64,000 nucleotides of DNA from Lytechinus pictus (GCF_037042905.1 NC_087254.1:21415103-21479102); one strand, 5' to 3'. Positions 10,468 through 22,502 are shown, numbered from the stretch's first letter. The notes: generated by a model from the sequence alone, not told the origin. Made by a program: numbers and translations.

Positions 10468-12090
10468 CAACCGCGTAGCCAGGATTCAATTTTGGAGGGG
10501 GCGGTAAATGCACGCGAAGCGTGCTAACACTTTTAGAGCGCGCACCCTATAGGGGGAGGGATATCGCGATTTTATATATATATATATAATCGAATTCAAA
10601 TAAAAAGAAGGCGTCTCTTGCGTCTCTAGTACCCTTATCAACTCGAAATCAATTGAATTGCTGTGATAAAAAAATTGTTTTCAAAATAAATTATGAGCTT
10701 GAAGATTTGAAATAAGATTGAAGAATTTGAAATAATTCCTCTTACCGCACGAAGCGCGGAAGCTTAAACGTTTTATTAAAACTGAGATAAGAAGTGGTAC
10801 AAAATTTCTTCTTTGGTCACATCAGATTTGATATAAATTTCGTTAACTCAAGTCACAAAACAGAGTAGAAAACGAGTATATATTGTGCACGGAAAAATTA
10901 TTTATTCACGCAAAGCGCGAAGATTTTGATGTCTCATCAAATTCAAATCAAAAGAAGACGACTTTTTCTGCGTCTCTAGTATCCTTATTAACTCGAATTC
11001 AATTGACTTGCTGTAATTAAAATAAAACTGTTTTCGAAAGAAATTATTAGCGCCCCCAAAATGGGAAAGGATTGAGGAATTCGAAATAATTCCTCTTACT
11101 GCGCGAAGCACGGAAGCTAAAACGTTTTATAAAAATTGAGAACAGAAGTGGTATAAAATGCCTACCTTGGTCACATCAGATTTGATTTAAATTTTGTTAC
11201 CTCAAGTTAACTCGAGTCGCAAAACAGAGTAGAAGACGGATGTATGCAGGAAGGAAATAGGCCATATTCCTTCCTACAAATGGCGTTGAAACTCTGACTT
11301 TTAGATTTTTTTCTGAAACTTTAACCTGTTATAATTTCTAGACTATAACTCGATTAAGAAGGAAAAACGAGCTACAAATGTGAAAGGGATAATGCAAGCT
11401 AGAAGAGGAACTTAACTGTCCTTTCCCATGCTCGCGAAGCACGGAAACCTTTGTGATTTATTTTGGAAGAAAAAAATTTTTGCTCATAATCATTAAGCGC
11501 TTCCTTTTGTTTAAGAAACTTCAGTGATATTAAAAATTTCAAATCAATGGCACCAAAAAAAAGACAAGAGATGGATATGCAGCGATAAAGAATAAAGTTT
11601 CATATTTTACACTCTTTTGCATTCAATTTGCCTCCCCCTTTGAGCAGATATACTTTACCAAAATTACTTGCTGAAAAGCGAAAGAGTATCATTTGGGGAG
11701 TCCGCTCCGAACAGAAGAGCCGACATTTTGTGTCAATGTAATAAAAGAAAATACTTCTCATGCTCTTTACGCCCATGTATGATTTATAGTTTCTTGCAAG
11801 AATATACGATTCTCACAGCCGGGAAGGGGAAAAACGGGAGTAGAATAATGGTGTGGGAAACAAAAGGGAAAAACGATTTTGATATTTTCCCGCGCGGAAG
11901 CAAAATTCTGTATGAAGAGAAAAGCTCAACGTTTCGTTAAGGTTTTATTCTTTTAACAAAAAAAAAGAAGGAAAAAACAAAAAAGTTATACCTTTCTTCC
12001 CTTTTCTCCTTTCGCTTTTTCTTTTTCTCCTTTTCCTCTTTTTGGGGGAGGGGGGGAGGGGCGACCGCCCCCTGGCTACGCGCCTGCTGG
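10468..12090. mobile_element. Element with CGCGTAGCCAGG / CCTGGCTACGCG ends
   Basis: Inverted ends CGCGTAGCCAGG (10472) and CCTGGCTACGCG (ending 12082) bound about 1.6 kb in the intron between exons 4 and 5. GAGACACA before and GTGACACA after the ends may be an 8-bp target duplication with one mismatch. The interior contains a roughly 350-bp tandem duplication: about 10580-10900 repeated at about 10930-11260, each with CGAAGCGCGGAAGCT-like words. No transposase is seen. Confidence 0.5.
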
Positions 12091-12600
12091 TGACACATCA
12101 AATATTGATAGATCGACTATTACTGTTGGGGTATTGTGTATCGAGTTTAGGTAAACTGATCATGTTTTAATACATTTTCATGGTGATTCTTAGAAAATGA
12201 ATTTTCTATGGTTTCCAAGAGAGGTGCAACCGAAAAATATAATCCCAGCAAAAAAGAGCACCGAGGTAATGTAGATAAGATACCCTTACCATGCTTACTT
12301 TGAAAGTGATTATCTGTAAACCAAATTGGTGCACGATTCTCATGTCTTTGATGATCGTGGTTCTTCCATCTAAAAATCGATATATACGAGCATCCGCAAA
12401 TTAATCATGAATCATGATTCAGGAAACTTAAGGATTTTAGCAACAGCCTCGTTTTCCTGGAGATAATTAAATTTGAAATTCATCAATTCACAATGTGTTT
12501 TTCTCGAATCATATAATAGGAACACTTGTTCCAAACGAAATCGAACGCCATCAGAACTCTAACAGACTGAAAAGTTTGAACAGACTAGAAAAGGAAAGGG
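12091..12600. other. Intron sequence without recognised elements
   Basis: This is AT-rich intron sequence between the element above and the tandem repeat at 12.7 kb. I see nothing definable. Confidence 0.45.
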
Positions 12601-12699
12601 GCATTTTTTAAAAGTAAATAAGGGCATATTGAATAGGGCATATAATTACAGGTTAAAATGTTTAAATTTCATTATCAAAAGAAAAAAGAAATCACGAAA

Positions 12700-13195
12700 G
12701 GGGCAAATCATATTTTGAAAGGGATTATGCGATTAAAGGATGCACTTGGAGAGGGAGGCAGAACGCTGAATACAGAAGCCGGGCGCTCATCGGGCACAAA
12801 AAGAGTATGTGTTTTTAGGACAACATACCTGATATGAAGAACAGGCATAATTATGAGAAGGCAAAGGGGCGCTCGTTAACACATAAAACGGGCCCTTCTC
12901 AGGTGAAATGGGCAGTGAACATGTTCGTGAGGGGCAATGATTCGAAAAAGGGCACTTACAAGAAGGCAAGGGGGCACTTGCTCACACATAAAACGTGTCC
13001 TTTTCAGGTTGAAGGGGGTACAGAACACGTTCGTGAGGGGGCATTTTTGGTACAATACGAGAAAGAGCAGTTGGTAACACCTAAAACGGGTCTTCAGGTG
13101 CAAATTGTGCAAAGTACACGATCGTGAGGGGGCATTATCAGTGCTTCAAAAAGTGGAGGGTGTGCTGTGCCCCCAGCCCCCAGGATCACCGCCCC
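12700..13195. repeat. Degenerate ~100-bp tandem repeat, about three units
   Basis: The words AACACATAAAACGGGCCCTT and TTCGTGAGGGGGCA recur with spacings of about 105 and 93 bases. The block ends CCCCCAGCCCCCAGGATCAC just before death-fold exon 5. It is probably part of a transposon whose ends I cannot define. The open frames on both strands follow from the repeat and are not convincing genes. Confidence 0.5.
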
Positions 13196-13251
13196 TGATC
13201 AAATAAAAAAAACAATTACCAAATTACATTTCACTCATTTGTTTTATCCAG

Positions 13252-13548
13252 AATGCATTGCGAAAAGGAATGAAACAAAATATGTCTATGAAGCAGAGTT
13301 GATTCGCATCGCCTGGGATCTGCTGATGGGGGACATTCTTCCATTGATGACATTGCTATCCATAAAGCCATCAAAAATCACGAGTCACATCAGTATTCCG
13401 CCGGCGTTAGACCAACGGAGATGCACTGTGGATCTATTACAAGATCGTATGATAAAAACTTTTGTAGACAAGGAGAGAGATCGCGAAGATTTCTGTGGGG
13501 AACTTCGAAAGATCGGGTTTCTCCGTGCTGCATGCTCGACTTTCCTTG
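13252..13548 (+). CDS. Death-fold exon 5 of the same gene, divergent
   Basis: This 297-base exon lies between the acceptor TTTGTTTTATCCAG and donor CTTG/GTAAGA, phase 1 at both ends. The module begins with a charged segment and a helix ELIRIAWDLLMGDILPLM. It then has LLSIKPSKITSHI, a helix CTVDLLQDRMIKTFVDKE, and a final helix FCGELRKIGFLRAACSTFL. The order and spacing suit a Death fold, but the helix-4 tryptophan is missing (DRMIK), so this is one of the most diverged copies. The reading frame is also open upstream into the intron, but the acceptor and phase define the start. The 2.9-kb intron before it carries a TIR-bounded element and a roughly 100-bp tandem repeat. Confidence 0.65.
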
Positions 13549-13829
13549 GTAAGACTTGGTTGCAGTTATTAAGAAATTCATGATAGCTCCATGTAATGCA
13601 CTGACATGTCAAATCACTGTGAAATGTACTCGTTGAGTTGAGAACAAGCAGAGTGACTAATATAAAAATATCAAACTTAAGCTTAGAATTTAATATCGTT
13701 GCACAACATTAATGCATTCAAACAATACACGATTTGGTCTATCGACAGTTTTTAATGCAAATATATAATAGTTTATCGATTTTCTAGCATTGTTATTGCT
13801 TCATTTACATTCTCAAATTGAAAAAATAT

Positions 13830-13950
13830 AAGGTTGGTTAATATAACCTACCGACTGTTGGTTAAAATAGAATTGCATGTAGAACGATGTATTTTTTTAA
13901 CCAACAGTTGATAGGTTCATAGCCAACCCGGTAGGTTGGTTAAAACATTT
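13830..13950. repeat. Short foldback with GGTTGGTTAA arms
   Basis: GGTTGGTTAATATAACCTAC and CGACTGTTGGTTAAAA are followed about 40 bases later by TTTTTTTAACCAACAGTTG and further GGTTGGTTAAAA. Together they form a small imperfect hairpin in the intron. Confidence 0.5.
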
Positions 13951-14029
13951 CTGAGAGCGGATGTGATTGGAGAATACATAAAAAAATAGATATATCTTCG
14001 TGGGAAGCATCGCAGAAAATGGGTAAGCA

Positions 14030-14510
14030 AATAAATAGAGTAAAATTCGCAAAGCAAAATGCTGAAAATTTCATAAAAATCGGATAACAAATAACGAAGT
14101 TATTGAATTCCAATATTTATCAATATTTTGTGAAAACAGCTGATGATGTCACATCCCCACTTTCCTTTTTCGTATGTTATTACTTGAAATCATAATTGTT
14201 TCATATTTTCATACATGTGTGAATGATGTGTCTCCATTATGGTGGAATAAGTTGCGGCAATAAATAACTAATGCATTTAGTCGGTTGTCAATCCAATTGT
14301 TTTAGTTTTTGGTAGAAAATTTTTGAATAAACATAAATTCATATAATAAAATACAAAAGAACAAGTGGTGATATAACATCATCAGCCCATGCATGTAATG
14401 AATATTCGAGAAGACATGCCTAAAACTGTTTCACCGGAATAATGAAAATCTTTAAAATTTAATAACTTCGTTATTTGTTATCCGATTTTGATCGAAGTTT
14501 CGGCATCCCT
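14030..14510. mobile_element. Foldback MITE family B, copy 1
   Basis: CGGATAACAAATAACGAAGT near 14090 is repeated as its complement near 14470 (ACTTCGTTATTTGTTATCCG). This gives long inverted arms around a centre with GATGATGTCACATCCCCACT. A diverged relative is at 19.1-19.75 kb. Exact ends are not resolved. Confidence 0.55.
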
Positions 14511-14716
14511 TTAAAGCATGCTTGGATTGAAATTGGAAAACGTTGATACCATAGTTTTTACTTGCTAGCACTTGTGCAATGCTTTTGCATGAACTCTGAT
14601 TAAAGTGTGAGATTAATTCTATCGTCATTTATAATGATCCGTTACTTGAGTGTCTGAGAAATTAAGTTCCGATAATTCTATCAACCACTTCATACATTAT
14701 CATGATTATTACATAG

Positions 14717-14977
14717 ATTATGGAATAAGCTTAAGTGAGCTGATGGACATAATGTCTTGCATCGGAGATGCCGAAATGAAACAGATTCCTGAACATATTG
14801 GCCTCAGTGAAGAAGATGTTAAACGATGTCAAGACGAAGAAGGGAAGACAGACAGACTGAAACTCATGTTACTATGGAAGCAGCAAATCCGACCTGTGTC
14901 TTACCACTTTCGTTTAGAGATCGCTGTTATTTTAAGAAAAGCTGGGCTGAACAGTCTCTGTGAAAAGGTCGTGACAG
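14717..14977 (+). CDS. Death-domain exon 6 of the same gene
   Basis: This is the most typical Death domain in the array. The 261-base exon runs from acceptor TTATTACATAG to donor ACAG/GTAAAA, phase 1. The order of features matches the family closely: LSELMDIMSCIGDAEMKQI, then EHIGLSEEDVKRC (the LGLs..di..i segment). Next comes LKLMLLWKQQ (the helix ending in tryptophan), and LEIAVILRKAGLNSLCEKV closes the module (the L..aL...gl..la..l segment). The frame is open upstream to 14650, but the splice phase and the domain start place the exon at 14717. It is the anchor for calling the sister exons death-fold modules. The exon ends in VVTG, a tail shared in form with exons 1 and 2. Confidence 0.8.
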
Positions 14978-15669
14978 GTAAAAATATAAGCTTATGCATG
15001 TTCCACATTGTGTTTTGGAAAAGGTAACGAACTTTCTAATTTTACAAAAAAAAATAACAATATAGGTTGTATCACTTGAACAAAAAAAATATTGGCATTT
15101 GATCGATTGAATAGGTTTCTAGGACCATGTACCACTAAACACCATCGTTCTGTTATTGCAGATGGTTAACTCGTGTGCTAATTTTACGAAATGAACATAA
15201 AAAATGTGTTTAATTAAAACGTAAAAAAATCCAAACAGTTATTCAGGTGTTATAATCCGTCTTGACTTATATATCTAATTACCTGTCTGAAGTCCAAAGA
15301 AGAAATATATCCTACAAACAGAGAAATAGAGTGAATTGCAGAGTAACATTTTTAAAACTGCAAATCCACGTACTTTGTAACATTAGACGATCTCTCTAAG
15401 TTAAAAGGTAAAACTACACTGCGATGTTTTTTGCATTGACCACTGATTTTTTTATTTCTATTTGACAATCGGTGGATATTTCCATTTTGTTATATAAAGT
15501 TCATAACTTCTCGTCAAGCAGATTAAAAAAAATATTGTTATAAACCTTAATGGCCATGTTACCCGATACGTCAAAAAGGGAAAATGATCAATGATTACCT
15601 AAGAGTTTGGATATTTAAAAAGCTTTACTTGCTGCAAGTCGATTTTTTTATCTAAAGAAACGTGTGAGA

Positions 15670-17215
15670 CATAGACAGATCCAGGGGGCTGAGGGGCCCG
15701 CAGCGCCCGCCCTTGGCCGAAAAAGGAGAAAAAAAGAAAAACAAGGGGGGAAAAAAAAAGAAAGTAAGAAAAAGAAGAGGAAAATAAGCGGAGGAAGGAA
15801 AGCAAGTGAATAAAATAGGGGAGGGGTAGATTTGGGAAAAAATCCTGTCACCTTATATATAATTTTCGCTCGCGCTTCGCACTCGCTTTAATTTTTGAAA
15901 ATATGTTATCCCGTGCATCTTTTTCATGATTAAAATGTGCTTAAAATTTCAATGTCAATTTTACAGGCCTTAATATCAACAAATTTCACGCTCTCCTTAG
16001 GTAATAACATTTTTATGAATTCCTTATAACTAAATTGCCCCCCACTTTTAGAATGGAATGTCGGAAAGTTTCATCTCGCGCTTCGAAAGAGGAATAGGAA
16101 GATAGTCATCATTTTCACATGATGACAAAATGTCTTTAAAAAGTCTCGGTCCTAGGTCAAAATAATTATTGAAAAAATATCAGCTCGCGCTTCGCACTCG
16201 CATTATTGATTTTGACGATTTTATTTGTTTTATGCTTTTTCAGTTGATGATTGTTTTGCTAAGTGTACATTGATAATCAATACTACTATTACGAACTTAT
16301 TTTTGTGAGTATGCAAATTAAGTAATGAAACTTAGTTTAGGGGGTTGCTTTTCATACAAACTTTTTTTCGGCAAGCCCCTCCGCTTAAAATCCTCTAAAA
16401 TACAAAAATCATCTGAGGCAGCTAATTTTTTTATTGTGTAAATCAAGTCTAAAGACCTAATTATATATGATATTACGTTTTGTAATATTTTTTACTTTGT
16501 TATGCTTATTTATGTACAACATTGTGAAACGGAATTCAATAAATTAAATGATTTTAAAAATGTATTCAGAATGCTCAGATTATTGGTCTAAATATAAAAA
16601 AAACGCACACGCATGTTTATTGAGATAAGCAGTTTGTTGTTTATTTAAAACGTGCTTAAATTATCCAGCTTCAGATAAGAATATCAAAATATTTCTGCTC
16701 GCCCTTTGCGCTCGCATTATTAATGTAGGAAGATACCAAATTACCCATCCTTTTCATGATTTACAACACATGAATAGAATGTCTTATTTTCAAGTTTGAA
16801 ATCTCTTTTTTTTCCGCACATGCTTCGCGCTCGCGTCAATTTCTTAGTTATATATACCTATCCCGTTCATGATTACAAAAAGTGCATGAAATGTCAATTT
16901 TTTTTTAAGGTCGGAATGACAATTATTTAAGTTCGCGCTCCGTGCTCGCATTATTCAATTGTGGCTTACTGCAAAAAGTCCTTAACAGGTACCTTTTCGA
17001 TCAGGCCAGAACGTATATAAAATATTTCTGCTTGCGCTTCGCGCTCGCAGTAATTAATTATCTAGTTACATGATACGCATCTTGTTCAGGATCACAAACA
17101 TTGCCCACAAAGTTCAAGTGTCAGGAAAACATACATGAAATTTCCAAAATTATTAGTTCGCGCTTCGCGCTCGCAATATTTGAAAGGGGTATAATTTCGG
17201 GGCATAATTTGTGAT
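15670..17215. repeat. GCTCGCGCTTCGCGCTCGCA-bearing repeat, copy 2
   Basis: The block begins CAGATCCAGGGGGCTGAGGGG with a purine tract, then carries several GCTCGCGCTTCGCACTCGC-like palindromic motifs at irregular 100-300-base spacing. It parallels the 5.6-7.8 kb copy segment by segment and lies in the intron before exon 7. Confidence 0.6.
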
Positions 17216-17938
17216 GAATCACTCCTTCATGTATTTACTATTCATCACTGATTCTTAAATAAATCGCAGTTGTTTAGTGAATACATTTTGTGACTCGCCC
17301 ATAGTACATCCCACTGATAATCAAACGGAATGTAATCCTGTCGCAATAACACACTTTATGGTTAGTGCATGTATAAACACCGTAGTGGATTTCCAACTTT
17401 TGAACGATGCGTAATGATTCCAGATCGATACGATGCAGATTTATAAAAAATTACTATGCAATTTCTTTTCCTTTTTCCAAAAATTAAGATTCTAATTCTT
17501 GATAACTATGTTTAAATTGGGTAAGTACAATAATTACACCATCATAAACCGTCTCAAAATACACCAGAGAGGGAGAAATCCACGATTGTCTAATAGATAG
17601 AATCTTATCATTCAGTAAAGAAGAACATTGTAGTCCGAATTATTATGCACCCTTTCGAAAAATGTTCGAACGCCTATTCGGATTAACGTTTGTTAAAATG
17701 ATTTGCAATTGCAGAGGAGTATAACCCGCATATACTACATCCCTGCACTTTTTGTTCAAGTAAATAATATATCCGAAGAGTGCTTTTTTATTTAAAGGAA
17801 GTTGATAATGTTCACTTTTAATTTCTGTGATTATAACCTACTGATGCATGCAGCTGTTTTTAATACAACTGTTTGATATCAAAAGGTGTGACAGATGTAG
17901 GAATTAATCTGCCAATGAAAATGTTCTTTCTTTCAAAG
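17216..17938. other. Intron sequence without recognised elements
   Basis: This is AT-rich sequence directly upstream of death-fold exon 7. I see only the acceptor at its end. Confidence 0.45.
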
Positions 17939-18225
17939 GTTGCTTTAGAAAAACGACACCTCATCCGCTCGTTGTGCAAGATATATGCACCAATATATCT
18001 GATGAAAAGATGGCAATTTTATGTGATTTGAAGGGATTAGAAAAGAAGGGGAACCGTAATGATCTGGATGCACACGTTTCTGGCTGGTTGAACGATTGGA
18101 TGGAAGCTTTTGATCCTATGAACGAGACCAGCATGAAATATCGACGAGACGTTAATGACGCATTGTTCAGGAATGGATTCTACCAACTTGCTGTGGAAAT
18201 CATAGCTTTAGAAAATAATGGTTAG
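17939..18225 (+). CDS. Death-domain exon 7, possibly the terminal coding exon
   Basis: The acceptor is TTCTTTCTTTCAAAG and entry is phase 1, continuing exon 6. Helices read as LVVQDICTNISDEKMAILC, HVSGWLNDWMEAF (with the helix-4 tryptophan), and YRRDVNDALFRNGFYQLAVEIIAL. This is a good Death-domain pattern. The chain ends ALENNG then TAG at 18223-18225. The base pair GT at 18221-18222 would also be a phase-1 donor (ATG/GTTAGG), so splicing to a further exon cannot be excluded. The donor is weak, and I see no further death-fold exon on the plus strand up to 44 kb, which favours a true C-terminus here. No AATAAA is seen in the first 200 bases after the stop. Confidence 0.7.
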
Positions 18226-18439
18226 GATCATGACAGAGTACATTTGAGCAATGAATATACAAAACCTCGTATAATTGTATCTTCTTGCCACTTGTTTAAT
18301 GAGTTACAATCAGTGTTTTTCATTTTGTTTTGCTTTTTGTTTGTTTTATTTTGCAAGTGTCTTGGTTTTACTGCAGTTTGGAGTTTCATCGCTTATAATG
18401 TGCAGTGTTTATTCAACTAGTCGAGTTGAATGATCGTTA

Positions 18440-19044
18440 AAGGTCAAGTCCACCCCAGCAAAATGTTGATTTGAATAAATAGAGAAAAATCAAACTAGTA
18501 TAACACTGAAAATTTTATCAAAATCGGATGTAAAATAAGAAAGTTTAGCATTTTAAAGTTTCGCTTATTTTTCACAAAACAGCGACATGCACAACTCAGT
18601 GACATGCAAATGAGTCAGTCGATGATGTCCATCGCTCACTATTTCTTTTGTTTTTTATTGTTTGAATTATACAATATTTCATTTTTTACAGATTTGACCA
18701 GAGGGACCGACTTGACTAAATCATATAGTATCAAACAATGCTAATTCCATATGTTCAGGGAGGAATTAATCACTGTTTCACTTGATAATGAGGAGAAAAT
18801 GAGAATATTTCATATTTCATATAATAAAATACAAAAGTAATAGTGAGTGGATGACGTCATCAGTCTCCTCATTTGCATACCAACCAGGATGTGCATATAA
18901 CTGTTTTGTGAAATTAAGCGAAACTTTAAAATGTCATAACTTTCTTATTTTACAACCGATTTTGATGAAATTTTCAGTGCTTATGCTTGTTGGATTTTTC
19001 TCTTTTTATTCAAATCAATTTTTTGTTGGGGTGGACTTGTCCTT
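18440..19044. mobile_element. Foldback MITE family A, copy 2
   Basis: The ends are AAGGTCAAGTCCACCCC and GGGGTGGACTTGTCCTT, flanked by TA on both sides. Arms and centre match the copy at 8080-8672. It lies just after the stop of the death-fold gene, so an AATAAA near 18475 belongs to the element and is doubtful as a poly(A) signal. Confidence 0.7.
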
Positions 19045-19104
19045 TAGCTTTCTTCTTACAGTACTTCCACATTCGACGACCACTGAAGGTAGCTTATATC
19101 TTTA

Positions 19105-19750
19105 AACGGATACTCCAGGCTGAAAATCATACGATTTGAACAGATAAATAATCTTTGTCGATTTTTCATAAATCAATCAAAACAATGAATAGTTTATCAA
19201 AATTGGACAAAGAATAACAAAGTTACGGCATTTTAAAGATTTGCTTTATTCCGGTGAAACAGTTCTAGGCATGTCTTCATGAATATTCAATGAGCAAACT
19301 GATGATGTCATATCCCCACTTATTCCTTTTGTATTTTTTAAATCAGTAATTAGGTTTTATTCAAATATTTTCCTCCACCAACTTAAAAAACTACTTTTGT
19401 AGATTGACAACCGATCATTCAGTGCATTAGACATTCATTGCTGCAACTTATTTCATTTTAAGCGAGACATGTCGTTCACACATGCATGTAATTATACGAA
19501 AAAATGAAATTATCATATGAATTATGATTTCATGTAATAACATAAGATAAAGGAAAGTTGGAATGTGATATCGTCAACCCAACAAATGAATATCTATGAC
19601 GATAAGCGTATAACTGTTTTCACAATATATTGCTAAACTTTGAAATTTAATAACTCCACTATATGCTATCAGATTTTGATGAGATTTTCTGCATTTTACT
19701 GTGTGAATTTTACTCTATCTAGATATAGATATTTTCAGCCTTTAATATCT
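19105..19750. mobile_element. Foldback MITE family B, copy 2
   Basis: The left arm near 19120 (CAGGCTGAAAATCAT) is mirrored near 19725 (ATATTTTCAGCCTTTAA). The centre carries GATGATGTCATATCCCCACT as in the 14-kb copy. The arms are more diverged than in family A. Confidence 0.5.
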
Positions 19751-19840
19751 ACGATGGATAGACTAAGTTTAGAGGGTAGGCTTGTTTTATAGAGATTACA
19801 TGATTGCCGTATAATGGTCAGTGCAAGGATAAAATGTGTC

Positions 19841-20770
19841 AAGTTTTCAAACTTCTATAGATATACCACTTGACATGTCCGTTGTATTTTTCAAACAGCA
19901 TTACTACATCGTAATTTCGAATTAGTCTCATAGCTCGCTGTTTGCTTAAATATGTTTTTTATGACATTTAAGAGCTTTCGATATTGTTGTAAATATCAAT
20001 ATACGAGTTTTTAAATCCATTCAAAGTTTTCAAACTTCTATAGATATACCACTTGACATGTTCGTTATATTTTACAAACAGCATTACTACATCGTAATTT
20101 CGAATTTGTCTCATAGCTCGCTGTTTGCTTAAATATTGTTTTTTATGACATTTAGGAGCTCTCAATATTGTTGTAAATATTAATATACGAGTTTTTAAAT
20201 CCATTCAAAGTTTTCAAACTTCTATAGATATACCACTTGATATGTTCGTTGTATTTTTCAAACAGCATTACTACATCGTAATTTCGAATTAGTCTCATAG
20301 CTCGCATGTTTGCTTAAATATTGTTTTTTATGACATTGAGGAGCTCTCAATATTGTTGTAAATATTAATATACGAGTTTTTAAATCCATTCAAAGTTTTC
20401 AAACTTCTATAGATATACCACTTGACATGTTCGTTGTATTTTTCAAACAGCATTACTACATTGCAATTTCGAATTTGTCTCATAGCTCGCTGTTTGCTTA
20501 AATATTGGTTTTTATGACATTTAGGAGCTCTCAATATTGTTGTAAATATTAATATACGAGTTTTTAAATCCATTCAAAGTTTTCAAACTTCTATAGATAT
20601 ACCACTTGACATGTTCGTTGTATTTTTCAAACAGCATTACTACATCGTAATTTCGAATTTGTGTCAAAGCTCGCTGTTTGCTTAAATATTGTTTTTTATG
20701 ACATTTAGGAGCTCTCAATATTGTTGTAAATATTAATATACGAGTTTTTTAAATCCATTTAACGTTTTCA
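19841..20770. repeat. 184-bp satellite, five tandem units
   Basis: The word AAGTTTTCAAACTTCTATAG starts at 19841, 20024, 20208, 20393 and 20577, giving periods of 183-185 bases. Units are nearly identical apart from point changes and one- or two-base indels. The period is not a multiple of three, so the open frames seen within units on the minus strand are not expected to be genes. Confidence 0.9.
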
Positions 20771-20958
20771 AATGATATCACCTGGTGCTCAGAGGTTTGT
20801 ATACTCTTGAGTCTGTTCACACAAGACTGTTATTCTAGGAATACACATGAGTATTTGCAGTATACTACATGATTTGTGTATCTCTTGAGTTACGAGGGTG
20901 CACGAGATTGGAAATTGAATTCAGTGGATCCGCGATATATCAAGAGATTTAAAGACAA

Positions 20959-21235
20959 CTGGGCCCCGTCTTACAAAGAGTTACGATTGATCCAATCAAT
21001 CGTAACTCTATGGAAATCCATTAGTGTCATAACTTTTTCTACAGGAAATTTGCACAATATCATTTGTAAACAAAAGAGAAACACAGTGATTTTTTAAGAA
21101 AACAATTTATGCATGAATATACATCACAGCTAGAAAATATTTTGAACAAGCATGCATAATAAATGTTGACGTTGCTGGCCGTCCATAGTTGAGATTGATC
21201 GGATCAATCGCAACTCTTTGTAAGACAGGGTCCAG
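20959..21235. mobile_element. MITE with GGGCCCCGTCTTACAAAG ends, copy 1
   Basis: The ends CTGGGCCCCGTCTTACAAAG and CTTTGTAAGACAGGGTCCAG are inverted. Just inside the left end, 20977-21008 is a near-perfect palindrome (GAGTTACGATTGATC and its complement). Relatives lie at 50871-51142 and, as a half copy, at 59335-59428. There is no coding capacity and no clear target duplication. Confidence 0.65.
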
Positions 21236-22440
21236 ATGTTATCTTATGTGTCTTGTGTATATATTCTAAAATTATGATGGATATATATAAAGCAAAATTT
21301 GATCTAGCCATTGAATGATCTGCTACCACAGAGAGCAACGCAAATGGTGCACTAATTCTCGTTAGAATAATAATTTGACCTGCACTATGAAAGATTGGAC
21401 TCGTGACCTTCTCACCACAGCTTTTATAAAACGATGAAGAAGTTAGCCTTTTGCCACAGCAGCATGATTAAGCTTATAGCCAGACGCGGGTTGCTCGTCC
21501 GGCGGCATTATAATTATAAACAATTATCCGCAATGCGAATGCGCCAATGTCAAGTACAGTTTAGTGTCTAGAACTAGAAAGCCTAATCACTTCTGTAGAT
21601 TCTGAAGGGAAAAAAATAAGAATAAAAATTTGAAGAAAAAAAATATAGGCCACACACTTGCTATTTTGTGATATCAGTGCCTTTCAACACATTCCAAGTT
21701 AGCTCTGAAGGGTAAAACCCTACTATCTCAATCAAGTCACTGATTTTTTTTTTAAGTTTAGTGTTTGGTACAGATTATGTGTTGTAAGCTTATTTTCTGC
21801 CCCTTTTCACATTGTTTCTAAACTGTTTAAAAGTGATTATTTGTGATTTCTTTAATCTCCTTGAATAATTGTGAATATTGTAATTTGATGTGATTCTTGA
21901 TAAAAACATAAATACAAAAAAGTCACCATACTGAGAATATTCGGCATGAAAATTAATTTTATCAAACTTAGATTGAACCTCAAAGCATTTTTGTTACATA
22001 TCAAACATTAACCCGCTGACAACTGAATTATATAATTGTTATATACTTTGTATAAGAACCACTCACTTTCAGTAGTCAGCGGGTTAACTACAACGAAGAG
22101 AGACCAGTGAAATGCTTACAACAGCTATCGAATGATTATATATAAAACAAGTATTCGATTCTCTATAAGAAGAATGTTTTATTTGGTGCAGAGAATGTGT
22201 TTTAAAATAAATTTAATTTCATTTAGATTTCCGTTATACAAATAGTAATAATAGAAATGTAAATCAGTGAGCAATGTCAATAAACATACAATTCTGAATG
22301 GGTAATATTGATACAAATGGAACAAATAAACATGATAAAAGGCAGGTTATTTTAATTATTTTAAATTACTCAAAAGAATTCATTTAAAATAAAAAAGTAA
22401 TTAGAGACAAGCAAAAAATGCAACTTTGTTAAAACGATGA
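21236..22440. other. Intergenic, nothing recognised
   Basis: This is AT-rich sequence downstream of the death-fold gene. I see no coding or RNA pattern. Confidence 0.45.
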
Positions 22441-22452
22441 TCCGTTATTAGT

Positions 22453-22455
22453 AAA

Positions 22456-22502
<47 letters not shown>

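Noticed and set aside
12787-13127. Overlapping frames on both strands before death-fold exon 5
   Set aside because: They follow a roughly 100-base tandem repeat that happens to be open; no splice sites or domain.
19968-20718. Three similar minus-strand frames of 65-81 residues
   Set aside because: They are the same satellite unit read three times; the 184-base period is not a multiple of three and no gene context exists.
19841-20770. CRISPR-like array
   Set aside because: There are no short repeats with unique spacers; the whole 184-base unit repeats, and the genome is animal.
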